This document shows positions 14,701 to 24,114 of a stretch of DNA of 64,000 nt, piece after piece. Below the pieces are notes generated by a model, which was given only the letters and a program-made list of their open reading frames with translations, did no database searches and was not told where the DNA came from. Position numbers and translations under genes: made by a program. The DNA lies in NCBI GenBank assembly GCA_965203375.1, contig OZ241886.1:2542001-2606000 (forward strand), read 5' to 3'. The first letter of the stretch is position 1. Every line of letters begins with the position of its first letter. This DNA is from CATQHS01 sp965203375 (lineage in GTDB: Bacteria > Actinomycetota > Acidimicrobiia > Acidimicrobiales > Aldehydirespiratoraceae).

Positions 14701-17358
14701 GTGCGATTGTCGAGCAATGAGAAACGACCGGTGAGACTCCGTTCGAGAGCGGTTCTGCGGCTGGCCGCGCTCGCAGCCGCAATTACGGCCTCGCTGCTCG
14801 CGGCCGCCCCGGCCCGGACTCAGACCGTTTCGCCGTGCAGTTCTCGGACGGTTGTGCCCGGGGGCCAGAGCATCATGCGAGCCGACTGCGAGGCCCTGTG
14901 GGCCTTCTACGCCCGGCTCGACGACCCCGGTCAACTAGACGATGCGGGCCCCGGTCAATGGGGGCCGAACACTCCCCTTTCAGCCTGGCGCGGCGTGGCG
15001 GTCGGCTCCTCGTCCGGGCGCGTAGTCGCCCTGCGCCTCTACAACACCGGCTTGGTCGGACCGATATCCCCTGAGTTGGGGCGGCTGGCCCAGCTCACCG
15101 ACTTGAGCCTCTTCGGCAACAAGTTGACCGGGCCGATACCGCCAGAGCTGGGACGGCTCACCAACCTCACCGACCTGAGCCTCTCCGACAACAACCTGAC
15201 CGGCGCCATACCACCACAACTCGCACAACTAACCAACCTCACCACCCTGAATCTCTCTAGTAACAGGTTGACCGGCGCCATACCACCACAACTCGCACAA
15301 CTAACCAACCTCACTTTCCTGAGCCTCTTCAGCAACAGGTTGACCGGTGCCATACCGCCAGAGCTGGGACGGCTCACCAATCTCACCGACCTGAGCCTCT
15401 CCGACAACAACCTGACCGGTGCCATACCACCACAACTCGGACAACTAACCAACCTCACCCACTGGTACCTCTACAACAACAACCTGACCGGCGCCATACC
15501 ACCACAACTCGGACAACTAACCAACCTCACCCACTGGTACCTCTACAACAACAACCTGACCGGCGCCATACCACCACAACTCGGACAACTAACCAACCTC
15601 ACCCACTGGTACCTCTACAACAACAACCTGACCGGTGCCATACCACCACAACTCGGACAACTAACCAACCTCACCGTTTTTGATTTCAGTGGCAACCGAT
15701 TAGCAGGGAAATTACCACATGCGCTGAGGCAGTTCGATCCCTATATATCGGATCCTCTGGATCTGATTGCCAATTACGAGACCTCCCAAAGATTCACTCT
15801 GGGGAGTGAGATCTGGAGTGTATGGATTTGTGACAAACCTTCTGGTGAAGTTATACGTGATGGGTATGAGATCACGGCCTTACTTAACCAAGACATGACT
15901 AATTACTATCTGTGGCTATCTAACGAGCGTTACCGACCTACATTTCAGTATATCTCAACGGTGAAGGGCTCTAGCCTATTAGAGTGCGATGCCGCAATCA
16001 GGTCCAACCCTTTCAATGCTGATTCTTCCAATCGCTACATCATCCTTGATGACACCGGAGCTAACATTAGCTTCGGAGTAATTTCATATGGCGACTCAAC
16101 GTCAGGTTCTAGTCCTGAATTGAAATCGCTGCTTCCCGCCATTGCCCATGAGATCGGTCATGCCTTGGGATTGCCCCACTCCTTCGGCGGACTAATATAT
16201 CGGTGGGAGGACATTAAATTTGAGGATCGAATTGTATTCTCAAATGGTGAAGTCTATGAGTATGACAACCCGATGGACATCATGAGCGGATTGCAGAGCT
16301 TAGGTGCCACTATCGCCATAAACCGCTATGCGGCCGGGTGGATCGATCCGAACAATGTTGTCATACACCCCAAAGGAAAGTCATACATATATGAGCTAAG
16401 CCCTCCGGGATCCGGCGGCCTTCAGATGCTGGTTCTTTCCTCCCCGCAATTGGGGGTGTTCACCACATTGGGCGCCCGGGTGGCGGCCGGTTACGATTCA
16501 GACATCCCCAAGGAAGGCGTTGAAGTATACCGCATAGACCAGCTTTCACGGGGCCGGGGCCGGTGCGCGTCCCCGAGTTCGGACCACCGGCCCAGCCTCA
16601 ACGCATGCTGGGGCCGAAGCCGATGGAACCAGACGTTTCCCGCCGCGGAGACCGACGCCGGCGATCTCGCCCTGATCCATGTTCGTTCAATCGGCGACCG
16701 ATTCCAAGCGGACACGGCGATGATCGAAGTCTTGGGGCGAGTCGGCGACCGCTTCAGGGTAAGAGTCACCGACACCGGGGGGCCGCCGCCCTTCCCCGGA
16801 TGGTTTTCCGACGACGATGAGAGCGTCCATGAGGCCAACATCAACGCCATGGCAGCCCGCGGCATCACCGTGGGCTGCAGCCCGGTCCGCCCCGACCGGT
16901 TCTGCCCCGACCGGGTGGTCACCAGGGCCCAGATGATGGCCTTTCTGGCCCGGGCCCTGCTGGACGACGAGGACAGCCTCCCCGATGTTGAGAGAAGCCA
17001 GTTCCTCGATGTGCCCAGAGGCGCTTCGTACCTGCGCCACCTCGAATGGCTGGTCGAAACCGGCGTGGTTGAGCCCCACTGGAGCAGGCGTTTCAGACCC
17101 TCCGAGCCCCTCACCCGCCTCGACATGGCCGTGTTCCTGACCCGAGCCTTCCCGCACATCTCGCCGCCCGACGCCCCGACGGGCGCGTTCAGAGACGTTT
17201 CCCCGTCCTCCCCCAACGCAGCCGAAGTGGAGGCCATCATGGCCGCCGGAGTCACCCAGGGGTGCTCGGTCCAGGCCCGGCTCTACTGCCCCGACAGGCC
17301 GGTCACCCGGGCCCAGATGGCCTCGTTCCTGGCCCGAGCCCTCGAAGGCGCGCCGTAG
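14701..17358 (+). CDS. Secreted LRR protein with metzincin-type metalloprotease and S-layer-homology domains (third of three)
   Basis: An 885-residue surface protein: signal peptide (LAALAAAITASLLAAAPART), the shared cap, about eleven leucine-rich repeats (residues about 95-340), then a protease domain (about 350-690) and three S-layer-homology modules (about 700-885). The zinc motif HEIGHALGLPH (HExxHxxGxxH) near residue 480 and a downstream MDIMSG Met-turn mark a metzincin, so it probably cleaves extracellular protein. The protease segment is markedly lower in G+C than the ends, suggesting a separately acquired module. The GTG at 14701 gives a signal peptide like its paralogues; the GTG at 14731 is the alternative. 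A TAGGGT box lies at 14692-14697. Confidence 0.88.
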   Translation: MRLSSNEKRPVRLRSRAVLRLAALAAAITASLLAAAPARTQTVSPCSSRTVVPGGQSIMRADCEALWAFYARLDDPGQLDDAGPGQWGPNTPLSAWRGVAVGSSSGRVVALRLYNTGLVGPISPELGRLAQLTDLSLFGNKLTGPIPPELGRLTNLTDLSLSDNNLTGAIPPQLAQLTNLTTLNLSSNRLTGAIPPQLAQLTNLTFLSLFSNRLTGAIPPELGRLTNLTDLSLSDNNLTGAIPPQLGQLTNLTHWYLYNNNLTGAIPPQLGQLTNLTHWYLYNNNLTGAIPPQLGQLTNLTHWYLYNNNLTGAIPPQLGQLTNLTVFDFSGNRLAGKLPHALRQFDPYISDPLDLIANYETSQRFTLGSEIWSVWICDKPSGEVIRDGYEITALLNQDMTNYYLWLSNERYRPTFQYISTVKGSSLLECDAAIRSNPFNADSSNRYIILDDTGANISFGVISYGDSTSGSSPELKSLLPAIAHEIGHALGLPHSFGGLIYRWEDIKFEDRIVFSNGEVYEYDNPMDIMSGLQSLGATIAINRYAAGWIDPNNVVIHPKGKSYIYELSPPGSGGLQMLVLSSPQLGVFTTLGARVAAGYDSDIPKEGVEVYRIDQLSRGRGRCASPSSDHRPSLNACWGRSRWNQTFPAAETDAGDLALIHVRSIGDRFQADTAMIEVLGRVGDRFRVRVTDTGGPPPFPGWFSDDDESVHEANINAMAARGITVGCSPVRPDRFCPDRVVTRAQMMAFLARALLDDEDSLPDVERSQFLDVPRGASYLRHLEWLVETGVVEPHWSRRFRPSEPLTRLDMAVFLTRAFPHISPPDAPTGAFRDVSPSSPNAAEVEAIMAAGVTQGCSVQARLYCPDRPVTRAQMASFLARALEGAP
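15436..15651 (+). repeat. Three near-identical 72-bp LRR units
   Basis: Units 15436-15507, 15508-15579 and 15580-15651 are almost identical at the nucleotide level and encode LGQLTNLTHWYLYNNNLTGAIPPQ-type 24-residue repeats. Such identity indicates recent unit expansion by slippage or unequal crossing-over. Confidence 0.9.
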
Positions 17359-17394
17359 CCGCCTGGTCCGCTTAGCCGCCTGATCCGCCAGAGA

Positions 17395-17425
17395 CCGCGG
17401 CCGGCCTCTCGGCCTCAGGCCGCGG
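17395..17425. terminator. GC-rich inverted repeat between convergent genes
   Basis: CCGCGGCC (17395-17402) and GGCCGCGG (17418-17425) can pair over a 15-nt loop. The element overlaps the last codons of the minus-strand ferritin-like gene and lies between two convergent genes, so it may terminate both. No T-run is present. Confidence 0.3.
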
Positions 17426-18557
17426 CGGCCCCGGACTCGGCGATGTCGTAGGCGAGGAAGTCATCGGCGGTGTCGGGGGAATGCTCGTAGTCGATGATGC
17501 CGATCTCGGTGTACTTGCGGCGCAGCCACCCGTCGCCCGCGTCGAGCAGGCCGAGCTTGCGGCAGTTGGGGACGATCTTGGAGAACAGCAGCGGCTGGAA
17601 CTGCATTTCGTCGGGGGAGACGTCGAAGAGCAGTCGGCGGGTTATCTCCCGGGTGTCCACCCCGAAGTAGTCCCACACCTCCTGCTGGAGGAACCGGTCC
17701 CGCATCCTCACCGTGGCCTCGAAGGCGAACTCCTGGCGCTCCCGGATCTCGGAGGCGGTCATGCCCGCGTATATCTCCCGCAGCGACAGCACCCCGAAGG
17801 CCACGTGGCGGGCCTCGTCGCTCATCACGTAGCGCAGCATCTTCTTCAGCAGCGGCTCGTCGGTCAGCGAGTGCATGAGCCCGAAGGCGGCCAGGGCCAG
17901 CCCCTCCACCATGATCTGCATGCCCAGGTAGGTCATGTCCCAGCGGCTGTCGTTGATGATGTCGTCGAGCAGGAGCCTCAGGTGGGGGTTGATCGGGTAG
18001 CCGCCGCCGAGCTTCTCCTCCAGGTACCTCGAGAACACCTCCACGTGGCGGGCCTCGTCGATGACCTGGGTGCTGGCGTAGTACTTGGCGTCGATCCAGG
18101 GCACCGTCTCCACGATCTTGGCCGTACACAGCAGGGCCCCCTGCTCGCCGTGCATGAACTGCGACATGCGCCACTTGAGCGACTGGTGCCCGAACTCGCG
18201 CCACTCGTCGTCGCCCCACGAGGCCACCGGGGAGGTCGGGTCGTCGGTGAGCACCGAGCCTCCGGCCATCTCCTCCTGCAGGTTCAGGGCGGTGTAGGGG
18301 TCCACCTCGATCGACCAGTCCAGGTCGGTGGTGGCGTTCCACTGGGAGGTCTTGGCCTTCTCGTAGAGCTTGTCGAGCTGGGCCCGCTCCCCCTTGCCGT
18401 AGTCCCAGGTGAAGATGGCGTCGGCGTTGTCCTCCACGGCGTGGATCACCGAGGTGACGTCGTCGTTGAACCGGGAGATGTCCATGATGGCGTCGAGGTC
18501 GTTGGCGTGGCCGCGGCCCAGGATCTGCCGATCGGTTGCGTGATCGGTGGCGGTCAT
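17415..18557 (-). CDS. Ferritin-like diiron protein, probable oxygenase
   Basis: A 380-residue helical protein with two DEARHV motifs (near 165 and 245), each preceded by Glu-bearing helices (FMHGEQGALLCTAK near 135; IMVEGLALAAFGLMH near 215). This EX-H pattern is that of a ferritin-like carboxylate-bridged diiron centre as in ribonucleotide-reductase R2-like and AurF-like oxygenases. It probably activates O2 to oxidise a small molecule; the substrate is unknown. A GGAGG site precedes the ATG at 18557. Divergence from reductase R2 is suggested by the lack of the R2 tyrosyl-radical context. It may be cotranscribed with the PfkB kinase upstream. Confidence 0.75.
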   Translation of the reverse strand: MTATDHATDRQILGRGHANDLDAIMDISRFNDDVTSVIHAVEDNADAIFTWDYGKGERAQLDKLYEKAKTSQWNATTDLDWSIEVDPYTALNLQEEMAGGSVLTDDPTSPVASWGDDEWREFGHQSLKWRMSQFMHGEQGALLCTAKIVETVPWIDAKYYASTQVIDEARHVEVFSRYLEEKLGGGYPINPHLRLLLDDIINDSRWDMTYLGMQIMVEGLALAAFGLMHSLTDEPLLKKMLRYVMSDEARHVAFGVLSLREIYAGMTASEIRERQEFAFEATVRMRDRFLQQEVWDYFGVDTREITRRLLFDVSPDEMQFQPLLFSKIVPNCRKLGLLDAGDGWLRRKYTEIGIIDYEHSPDTADDFLAYDIAESGAAAA

Positions 18558-18597
18558 CGCGGCCTCCGGGGGAAGAGGATGGATTTTGAAAATGACC

Positions 18598-19572
18598 TTA
18601 CAGGAGTCGGGCCAGTTTCGTGCGGGGCCGGGCCCCGACGCAGCCGATCACCTCGGACGCGGCCAGGCTGCCCAGCTCGGCGCAGCTCACCAGGGGGGCG
18701 CCCGCGGCGAGGCCGTGCAGGAACCCCGAGGCGTACAGGTCGCCGGCCCCGGTGACGTCCACCACCTCGGAGGCGGGGCGGGCGGGCACCTCGGCCGCCC
18801 CGGCGGGCGACACCACCACCGAGCCCCGGGGGCCGCGGGTCACTGCCGCCGCCTCCACCACGCCGGCCAGGCTCTTGAGGGCCGCGGCGGGGTCGTCGGT
18901 CTCGAACAGGGCCTGCGCCTCGGCCTCGTTGGCCAAGACCAGATCGACCTTGTCGTCGATGAGGTCGAGCCACTCGGCGCGGTGGCGGTCCACGCACAGG
19001 GAGTCGGACAGGGTGAGCGACACCAGCCGCCCCGCGTCGCGGGCCGCGTCCATGGCGGTGCGGATGGCGTCTTTGGCCACGTCCACGTCCCAGAGATAGC
19101 CCTCGCAGTAGGTGATGGCGGCCGAGGCGACCAGGTCGGCGTCGATGTCGGCCGGGGCCAGCAGGGCCGAGATACCCAGGAACGTGTTCATGGTCCGCTC
19201 GGCGTCGGGGGTGACCTGGATGAGGCAGCGGGCGGTGGGGGGGCCGTCGGGCCCGGGGGCCACGTCGAAGGCCACGCCCGCCGATTTGATGTCGCGGGCG
19301 AACACCCCGCCGAGCCGGTCGTCGCGGACCTTGCCCACATAGGCGGCCGAGCCGCCCAGGGAGGCCACCCCGGCCATGGTGTTGGCGGCCGAGCCCCCCG
19401 AGGTCTCCACGGCCGGGGGCATGGCCGCGTAGAGCTGGTCGGAGCGCTCGGCGTCCACCAGGGTCATGGCCCCCTTGGCCAGGCCGTGGCGGGCGATGAA
19501 GGCCTCGGGCACGGCGGCGATCACGTCCACGATGGCGTTGCCGACGCCGACCACGTCGATCACAGGATCCAC
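18598..19572 (-). CDS. PfkB-family carbohydrate/nucleoside kinase (adenosine kinase-like)
   Basis: A 324-residue cytoplasmic kinase. The N-terminal IDVVGVGNAIVDVIA and the motif ETSGGSAANTMAGVASLGG near residue 55 match the adenosine kinase/ribokinase-like subgroup, and the active-site motif DVTGAGDLYASGFLHGL lies near 270. It transfers phosphate from ATP to a sugar or nucleoside hydroxyl. The GTG at 19572 has GGAGG 4 nt upstream; GTG 19563 is an alternative. It precedes the ferritin-like gene on the same strand with a 40-bp gap. Confidence 0.85.
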   Translation of the reverse strand: MDPVIDVVGVGNAIVDVIAAVPEAFIARHGLAKGAMTLVDAERSDQLYAAMPPAVETSGGSAANTMAGVASLGGSAAYVGKVRDDRLGGVFARDIKSAGVAFDVAPGPDGPPTARCLIQVTPDAERTMNTFLGISALLAPADIDADLVASAAITYCEGYLWDVDVAKDAIRTAMDAARDAGRLVSLTLSDSLCVDRHRAEWLDLIDDKVDLVLANEAEAQALFETDDPAAALKSLAGVVEAAAVTRGPRGSVVVSPAGAAEVPARPASEVVDVTGAGDLYASGFLHGLAAGAPLVSCAELGSLAASEVIGCVGARPRTKLARLL

Positions 19573-19744
19573 CGAACCTCCGCCCTCCCCCGCTTTCCGG
19601 CGGCGGCCGGCCCGAGACTCTACAACAGCGAACCACTGCGCCCGTCGGCCAGGGCCGCGCCGACCGCGCCCGCCCAACGTGCCGCCCGACCGCGCCCGCC
19701 TAACCTGAGCGGTCAGACACCGGAGTCAGTCGAGCCAGCGGCGC

Positions 19745-19757
19745 TACCATGACGGCA
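19745..19757 (+). promoter_or_regulatory. Leaderless promoter of the antitoxin gene
   Basis: A TACCAT -10 box (19745-19750) lies 6 nt before the ATG at 19757, so transcription would begin at the start codon itself, as is common in actinobacteria. Confidence 0.5.
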
Positions 19758-19990
19758 TGGCGACGATCCAAGTACGCAACATCCCCGACGATGCTTACGA
19801 GATCATCCGTCGGCGAGCCCGGGCCGCGGGTCAGTCAATCCAGGCTTACATGAGAATCGAGATAGAGCGACTGGCTAGAGAATCGATCGATTCCGACCTG
19901 TTCTCCGAGATCGAGCGCCACATCGCCGATGACGGCATCGTTCTGGATCGAACGACGCTTCAGGCAGACATCGACTCTGGTCGGAGTTGA
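19757..19990 (+). CDS. Ribbon-helix-helix antitoxin (FitA/VapB-like)
   Basis: A 77-residue protein whose first 45 residues (IQVRNIPDDAYEIIRRRARA) form a ribbon-helix-helix DNA-binding fold; the acidic C-terminus (EIERHIADDGIVLD) would wrap the toxin. It neutralises the PIN nuclease encoded next and autoregulates the pair. Its stop shares the A of the toxin ATG (TGATG), giving translational coupling. Confidence 0.85.
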   Translation: MATIQVRNIPDDAYEIIRRRARAAGQSIQAYMRIEIERLARESIDSDLFSEIERHIADDGIVLDRTTLQADIDSGRS

Positions 19991-20388
19991 TGGCTGATCT
20001 GATCGTCGTCGATGCCTCCACCCTGATCACGGCCGTCACCGACGCCACTGAGTCTGGTAATGGTGCCCGTGATGCGATCCGAGGCCATCAACGACATGCT
20101 CCCCACCTTGTTGACGCAGAAGTCGGCAATGTGATCCGGCGCATGGCTCGTCGAGGCGATCTGACCGATTCCGCCGCCGCACGGGCGCGCCAGTTGGCAG
20201 AGCGCTGTGTCGACCGGCGCTACGAGCACCACGGACGGCTGGCCGAGCGGGCCTGGCACTTCAGAGAGAACCTCACTTTCTACGACGCCCTTTACGTTGC
20301 GCTCGCCGAATTTCTGGGATGCACCCTCGTCACCTCCGACGCGCGGCTGGCCCGGGCCCTGCCCGACAAACCGGTGCTGATCGTCTGA
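19990..20388 (+). CDS. PIN-domain ribonuclease toxin (VapC-like)
   Basis: A 132-residue PIN-domain protein. The first acidic residue is in LIVVDASTLITAV, the second in HLVDAEVGNVIRRM near 40, and the third and fourth in TFYDALYVALAE and LVTSDARLARAL near 95 and 117, completing the four-acid metal site. VapC toxins cleave tRNA or rRNA. The ATG at 19990 overlaps the antitoxin stop. The set is complete and looks functional. Confidence 0.88.
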   Translation: MADLIVVDASTLITAVTDATESGNGARDAIRGHQRHAPHLVDAEVGNVIRRMARRGDLTDSAAARARQLAERCVDRRYEHHGRLAERAWHFRENLTFYDALYVALAEFLGCTLVTSDARLARALPDKPVLIV

Positions 20389-20437
20389 TTGCGGTTCGGC
20401 ACCATTTCAAGACCAATAACGAGTGGATAATGGGGCC

Positions 20438-23077
20438 GTGAGCCCGCGGCTGCCGGGCGGGGTCGTGCCCCGCCATTACCGGATCGAGTTGGACGTGGAC
20501 CTCGACGGGGCCGCTTTCACCGGCACGGTCGGCATCGACATCGACATCTCCGAAGCCGTCGGCGCCATCGTGTGCAACGCCGCCGACTTGGACGTCGCCG
20601 AGGCCTTCATCACTCGGAGCGACTGCCTCAGCGGGGGCGGCGAATCGGCCGGTCCGGGCGGCGGTCTCGGCTCGGGTGCCGACGGCGACCGGGCCGGGGC
20701 CGGCGAACCGGCCGGGCCGGGGGCGGGCGCCCGGCGGCTCGGCGTCGCCCTTGACCCCGAGAACGAGCGCCTCGTCCTCACCGACCCGGCGGGCGCCGGC
20801 TTCGGGCCGGGGCCGGCCCGGCTCGACATCTCCTTCAGCGGCGCCCTCAACGACCAGCTCCGGGGCTTCTACCGCTCCACCTACACCGACGACGCCGGCC
20901 GCACCCGCACCATCGCCGCCACCCAGTTCCAGTCCACCGACGCCCGGCGGGCCTTCCCGTGCTGGGACGAGCCCGCCTTCAAGGCCACCTTCGAGGCCGC
21001 CCTGGTGGTGGACGACGCTCTGCTGGCCGTCTCCAACACGGCCGAGACCGGCCGCCGCCCGGCCGGCGACGGGCGGGCGCGGATCAGCTTCGCCCCCACC
21101 ATGGCGATGTCCACCTACCTGGTGGCCTTCGTGGTCGGCCCCTTGGAGGCCACCGGGCCGGTGACGGTCGACGGGGTGCCGATCCGGGTGGTGCATCGGC
21201 CGGGCCGGGCCGCCCAGACCGCCTTCGCCCTGGAGACGGCCGCCCACGCCCTGGGGTGGTACAGCCGCTACTACGGCATCGCCTACCCCTCCGACAAGGT
21301 GGACCTGGTGGCCCTGCCCGACTTCGCCTTCGGGGCCATGGAGAACCTGGGCTGCGTCACCTTCCGGGAGGTCCTGCTGCTGGTGGACCCCGCCGCCGCC
21401 AGCCAGCCCGAGCTGGAGCGGGTGGCCACGGTGATCAACCACGAGCTGGCCCACATGTGGTTCGGGGACCTGGTCACCATGGCCTGGTGGGAGGGCATCT
21501 GGCTCAACGAGGCGTTCGCCACCTTCATGGAGACGGCCTGCACCGACGCCTACCGGCCCGAATGGAAGGTGTGGTCCTCCTTCGGGCGGGCCCGGGCCGC
21601 GGCCCTGGCCACCGACGCCCTGGCCGCCACCCGGCCGGTCGAGTACCCGGTGGCCACCCCCGCCGACGCCGAGGACATGTTCGACGTCTTGACCTACGAG
21701 AAGGGGGCGGCGGTGGTCCGCATGCTGGAGCAGTACCTGGGCCCCGAGGCGTTCCGGGACGGGGTGCGGCTCTACCTGCGCCGCCACGCCTACGCCAACA
21801 CCGCCACCACCGACCTGTGGGACGCGCTGGAGGAGGTTTCGGGCCAGCCGGTGCGGTCGATGATGGACGGCTGGATCTATCAGGGCGGCTATCCGGCGGT
21901 GAGCGCCCGTCCCGACGGCGAGGGCGGCCTGGCCGTCGCCCAGCGCCACTTCACCCTGGATGCGGCCCAGGCCGACGGCGCCCGGACCTGGACGGTGCCC
22001 CTGCGCATCCGCACATCCGACGGCGAGACCCGGTTCCTGCTGGAGGGGCCCCGAGGGGTGGTGCCCGGGGTTTACGGCCCGGTGGCCACCCTCAACGCGG
22101 GCGGCACCGGCTTCTACCGGTCGGAGTTGGACGCCGGCGCCCGGGCCGCGGTCGCGGCCGACGGTCCGGGGCCGCGGTCGGCCGAGGAGCGCCACGGCCT
22201 GATCGACGACGCCTGGGCCCTGACCCTGTCGGGGGCGGTGACCGCGCCCGAGCTGGTGGAGCTGATGGCCGGCGGGTTCGCCGCCGAGCGGGACCTGAAC
22301 GTGTGGCAGGCGATGGCCGCGGCCTGGGCCGGGCTGCGGCGCATCGTCGACGGCCAGGCCGCCGCCGGGCTGGGCCGGATCATCACCGCGTCCAGCGACG
22401 AGGCCATGGCCGCGGTCGGGTGGGACGCCCGGCCCGGAGACGACGACCGCACCCGGGAGCTGCGGGCCGTCCTGGTGCGGCTGCGGGGGGCCACCGCCGA
22501 TGACCCGGCCGCCGTGGATGCCTGCCGGTCCCGCCTCGACGACCCCGACCCGTCGATGGCCGCGGCCGCCCTGACGGTGACCGCCCACCACGGCGCCGAC
22601 GACGACTTCGCCCGCATCCGGGACCGCTTCGCCCGAGCCGCCGACCCCCAGAGCGAGCAGCGCCACCTAATGGCCCTGGCCGACTTCGGCCACCCCGAAC
22701 TGGTAACCGGCTTCCTCGAAGGCACGCTCGACGGCGCGGTGAGGGCCCAGGACGGCCCCTACCTCATCCGCCGAGCCCTGGCCAACCGGCGCGTCGGCAC
22801 CGCAGCCTGGGATTTCACCGCCGCCAATTGGGACGAGCTAGCCCGGATCTTCCCCAGCAATTCGCTGGCCCGGATGCTGGAGGGGATCGTCGGCCTAGAC
22901 CGCCCCGAGCAGGCCGAGCGGGTCCGCTCCTTCTTGGCCGACCACCCCGTCCCCCAGGGCGCCAAGCAAATCGCCCAGCACCTAGAGCGCCTGGAGATAA
23001 ACGTCGCCTTCCGCCACCGCGAAGCCGACCGCCTAGCCACCGCCATCACCGAACGATCCCCCTACCGGGTTTTCTGA
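20438..23077 (+). CDS. pepN: Aminopeptidase N (M1 zinc metallopeptidase)
   Basis: Removes N-terminal residues from peptides in the cytoplasm. The exopeptidase motif GAMENLG lies near residue 305, the zinc motif HELAHMWFG (HExxH) near 342 and the third ligand in NEAFATFME about 19 residues later. The C-terminal half is the helical ERAP1-like domain. A Gly/Ala/Asp-rich loop of about 35 residues (near 70-105) is an insertion in the first beta domain. The GTG at 20438 is preceded by GATAAT and 6 nt, consistent with a leaderless transcript; GTG 20423 is the alternative. The stop codon lies inside a palindromic repeat shared with two other sites. Confidence 0.93.
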   Translation: MSPRLPGGVVPRHYRIELDVDLDGAAFTGTVGIDIDISEAVGAIVCNAADLDVAEAFITRSDCLSGGGESAGPGGGLGSGADGDRAGAGEPAGPGAGARRLGVALDPENERLVLTDPAGAGFGPGPARLDISFSGALNDQLRGFYRSTYTDDAGRTRTIAATQFQSTDARRAFPCWDEPAFKATFEAALVVDDALLAVSNTAETGRRPAGDGRARISFAPTMAMSTYLVAFVVGPLEATGPVTVDGVPIRVVHRPGRAAQTAFALETAAHALGWYSRYYGIAYPSDKVDLVALPDFAFGAMENLGCVTFREVLLLVDPAAASQPELERVATVINHELAHMWFGDLVTMAWWEGIWLNEAFATFMETACTDAYRPEWKVWSSFGRARAAALATDALAATRPVEYPVATPADAEDMFDVLTYEKGAAVVRMLEQYLGPEAFRDGVRLYLRRHAYANTATTDLWDALEEVSGQPVRSMMDGWIYQGGYPAVSARPDGEGGLAVAQRHFTLDAAQADGARTWTVPLRIRTSDGETRFLLEGPRGVVPGVYGPVATLNAGGTGFYRSELDAGARAAVAADGPGPRSAEERHGLIDDAWALTLSGAVTAPELVELMAGGFAAERDLNVWQAMAAAWAGLRRIVDGQAAAGLGRIITASSDEAMAAVGWDARPGDDDRTRELRAVLVRLRGATADDPAAVDACRSRLDDPDPSMAAAALTVTAHHGADDDFARIRDRFARAADPQSEQRHLMALADFGHPELVTGFLEGTLDGAVRAQDGPYLIRRALANRRVGTAAWDFTAANWDELARIFPSNSLARMLEGIVGLDRPEQAERVRSFLADHPVPQGAKQIAQHLERLEINVAFRHREADRLATAITERSPYRVF

Positions 23078-23120
23078 GCAAAAATCATCGTTATACGCCA
23101 AAAATATGCTCAGAAAAACC
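23017..23120 (+). repeat. 104-bp direct repeat, copy A, with palindrome (3' end of pepN)
   Basis: This block, covering the last codons of pepN and a palindrome, recurs at 24115-24218 with about 90% identity. The palindrome pairs GGTTTTCTGAGCA (23068-23080) with TGCTCAGAAAAACC (23107-23120) over a 26-nt loop. The pepN stop lies in the left arm. It may act as a terminator. Confidence 0.85.
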
Positions 23121-23240
23121 GATGTCCGGCCAAGACATGGCCCCCGCATCCCACTAATGGCTTCCTAACCAGGCGATCCGCCGAGCACCCTCACTAACGG
23201 CTCCCCGGAATCGACGGTCGAAGCGGCACGGATGCTGCCA

Positions 23241-23867
23241 TTAATTAGGGGTGATAACCGAGGGAAGCCATCCTTTCGGTGCCCATAGTTTCCGGCCTTC
23301 TATATCCTCGACTGGGTTGGGGAGGCGGCACGACCGGATCAAGTTTTTGCCTATAGGGTAACTGCCATTAGCGACAGCTCCTAGATGGGATGACTTACGA
23401 CTCGGCGGGAATACCACAACAGCCTGTTTGTTGGGATGACGATCTTTTATATGCATTATTGCTGGCACAAGATCCGAATCTCCTGAAATGATGATAGCGA
23501 CCTCAAACCTATTATCGATGGCATCCTCTATCACACGCCTCACGATGTTAGAATCAGTCTGCTTCTCCTCCCACTTCGATCCATGTCGAGCAATAACTCC
23601 ATAATCTATCTCTATGCATCCCCGCGCATAAAGAGCGTCTAAGTATACTCTCTGACGCTCGCCGCGTGATCCTGATACCCTGGCAGTGAAGTAGCGGACG
23701 AGAGACAGCCGCTGATTTGGTCTAATTAACTTCTCACTCATCGCCACCAAGTCAAGCCAACGCGATGTATGCAGGCCAACGGTCCTCAGTCCATAGTATA
23801 AGTTAAACCCATCGATATATACAACTACTCTTTCAAGTCCGCCTTTGACAGATCGATCAGAAGCCAC
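23241..23867 (-). CDS. NYN-domain (PIN-like) nuclease, low G+C
   Basis: A 208-residue NYN protein (LabA/YacP-like PIN superfamily). Asp-bearing motifs are visible: VVVYIDGFNLYYG at residues 14-26, KQTDSNIVRRVIEDA near 107, and IIISGDSDLVPAI near 127, which supply the acidic metal site of a ribonuclease. Residues after 150 (PNKQAVVVFPPSRKSSHLG) complete the Rossmann-like sheet. The gene is far more AT-rich than its surroundings, sits between 104-bp direct repeats and is on the opposite strand, which suggests horizontal acquisition. The GTG at 23867 is the longest start and is uncertain. An RNA-cleaving defence or RNA-processing role is inference. Confidence 0.8.
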   Translation of the reverse strand: MASDRSVKGGLERVVVYIDGFNLYYGLRTVGLHTSRWLDLVAMSEKLIRPNQRLSLVRYFTARVSGSRGERQRVYLDALYARGCIEIDYGVIARHGSKWEEKQTDSNIVRRVIEDAIDNRFEVAIIISGDSDLVPAIMHIKDRHPNKQAVVVFPPSRKSSHLGAVANGSYPIGKNLIRSCRLPNPVEDIEGRKLWAPKGWLPSVITPN

Positions 23868-24114
23868 GTAACCAGCCTACTGATAAAATTGCAAATGGCT
23901 TGCAAAGCGTGACCGATTCCGATATCGTGGCGAAGTACCACCCCGGGGTTAGCGCCTCGGGCCGACGGCCCCGGCAGCAGCCGGGGCCGTCTAGCATCTT
24001 ACGCCAGCGCTCATCGCGAACGAGGCCATCGGCACGACCCGCTACGGGCGCACTGATGCTCGGGGGGAGCGAGCGCAACGGGCACCGACGGCGGCTGTTG
24101 GCGAACCCGGCCAG

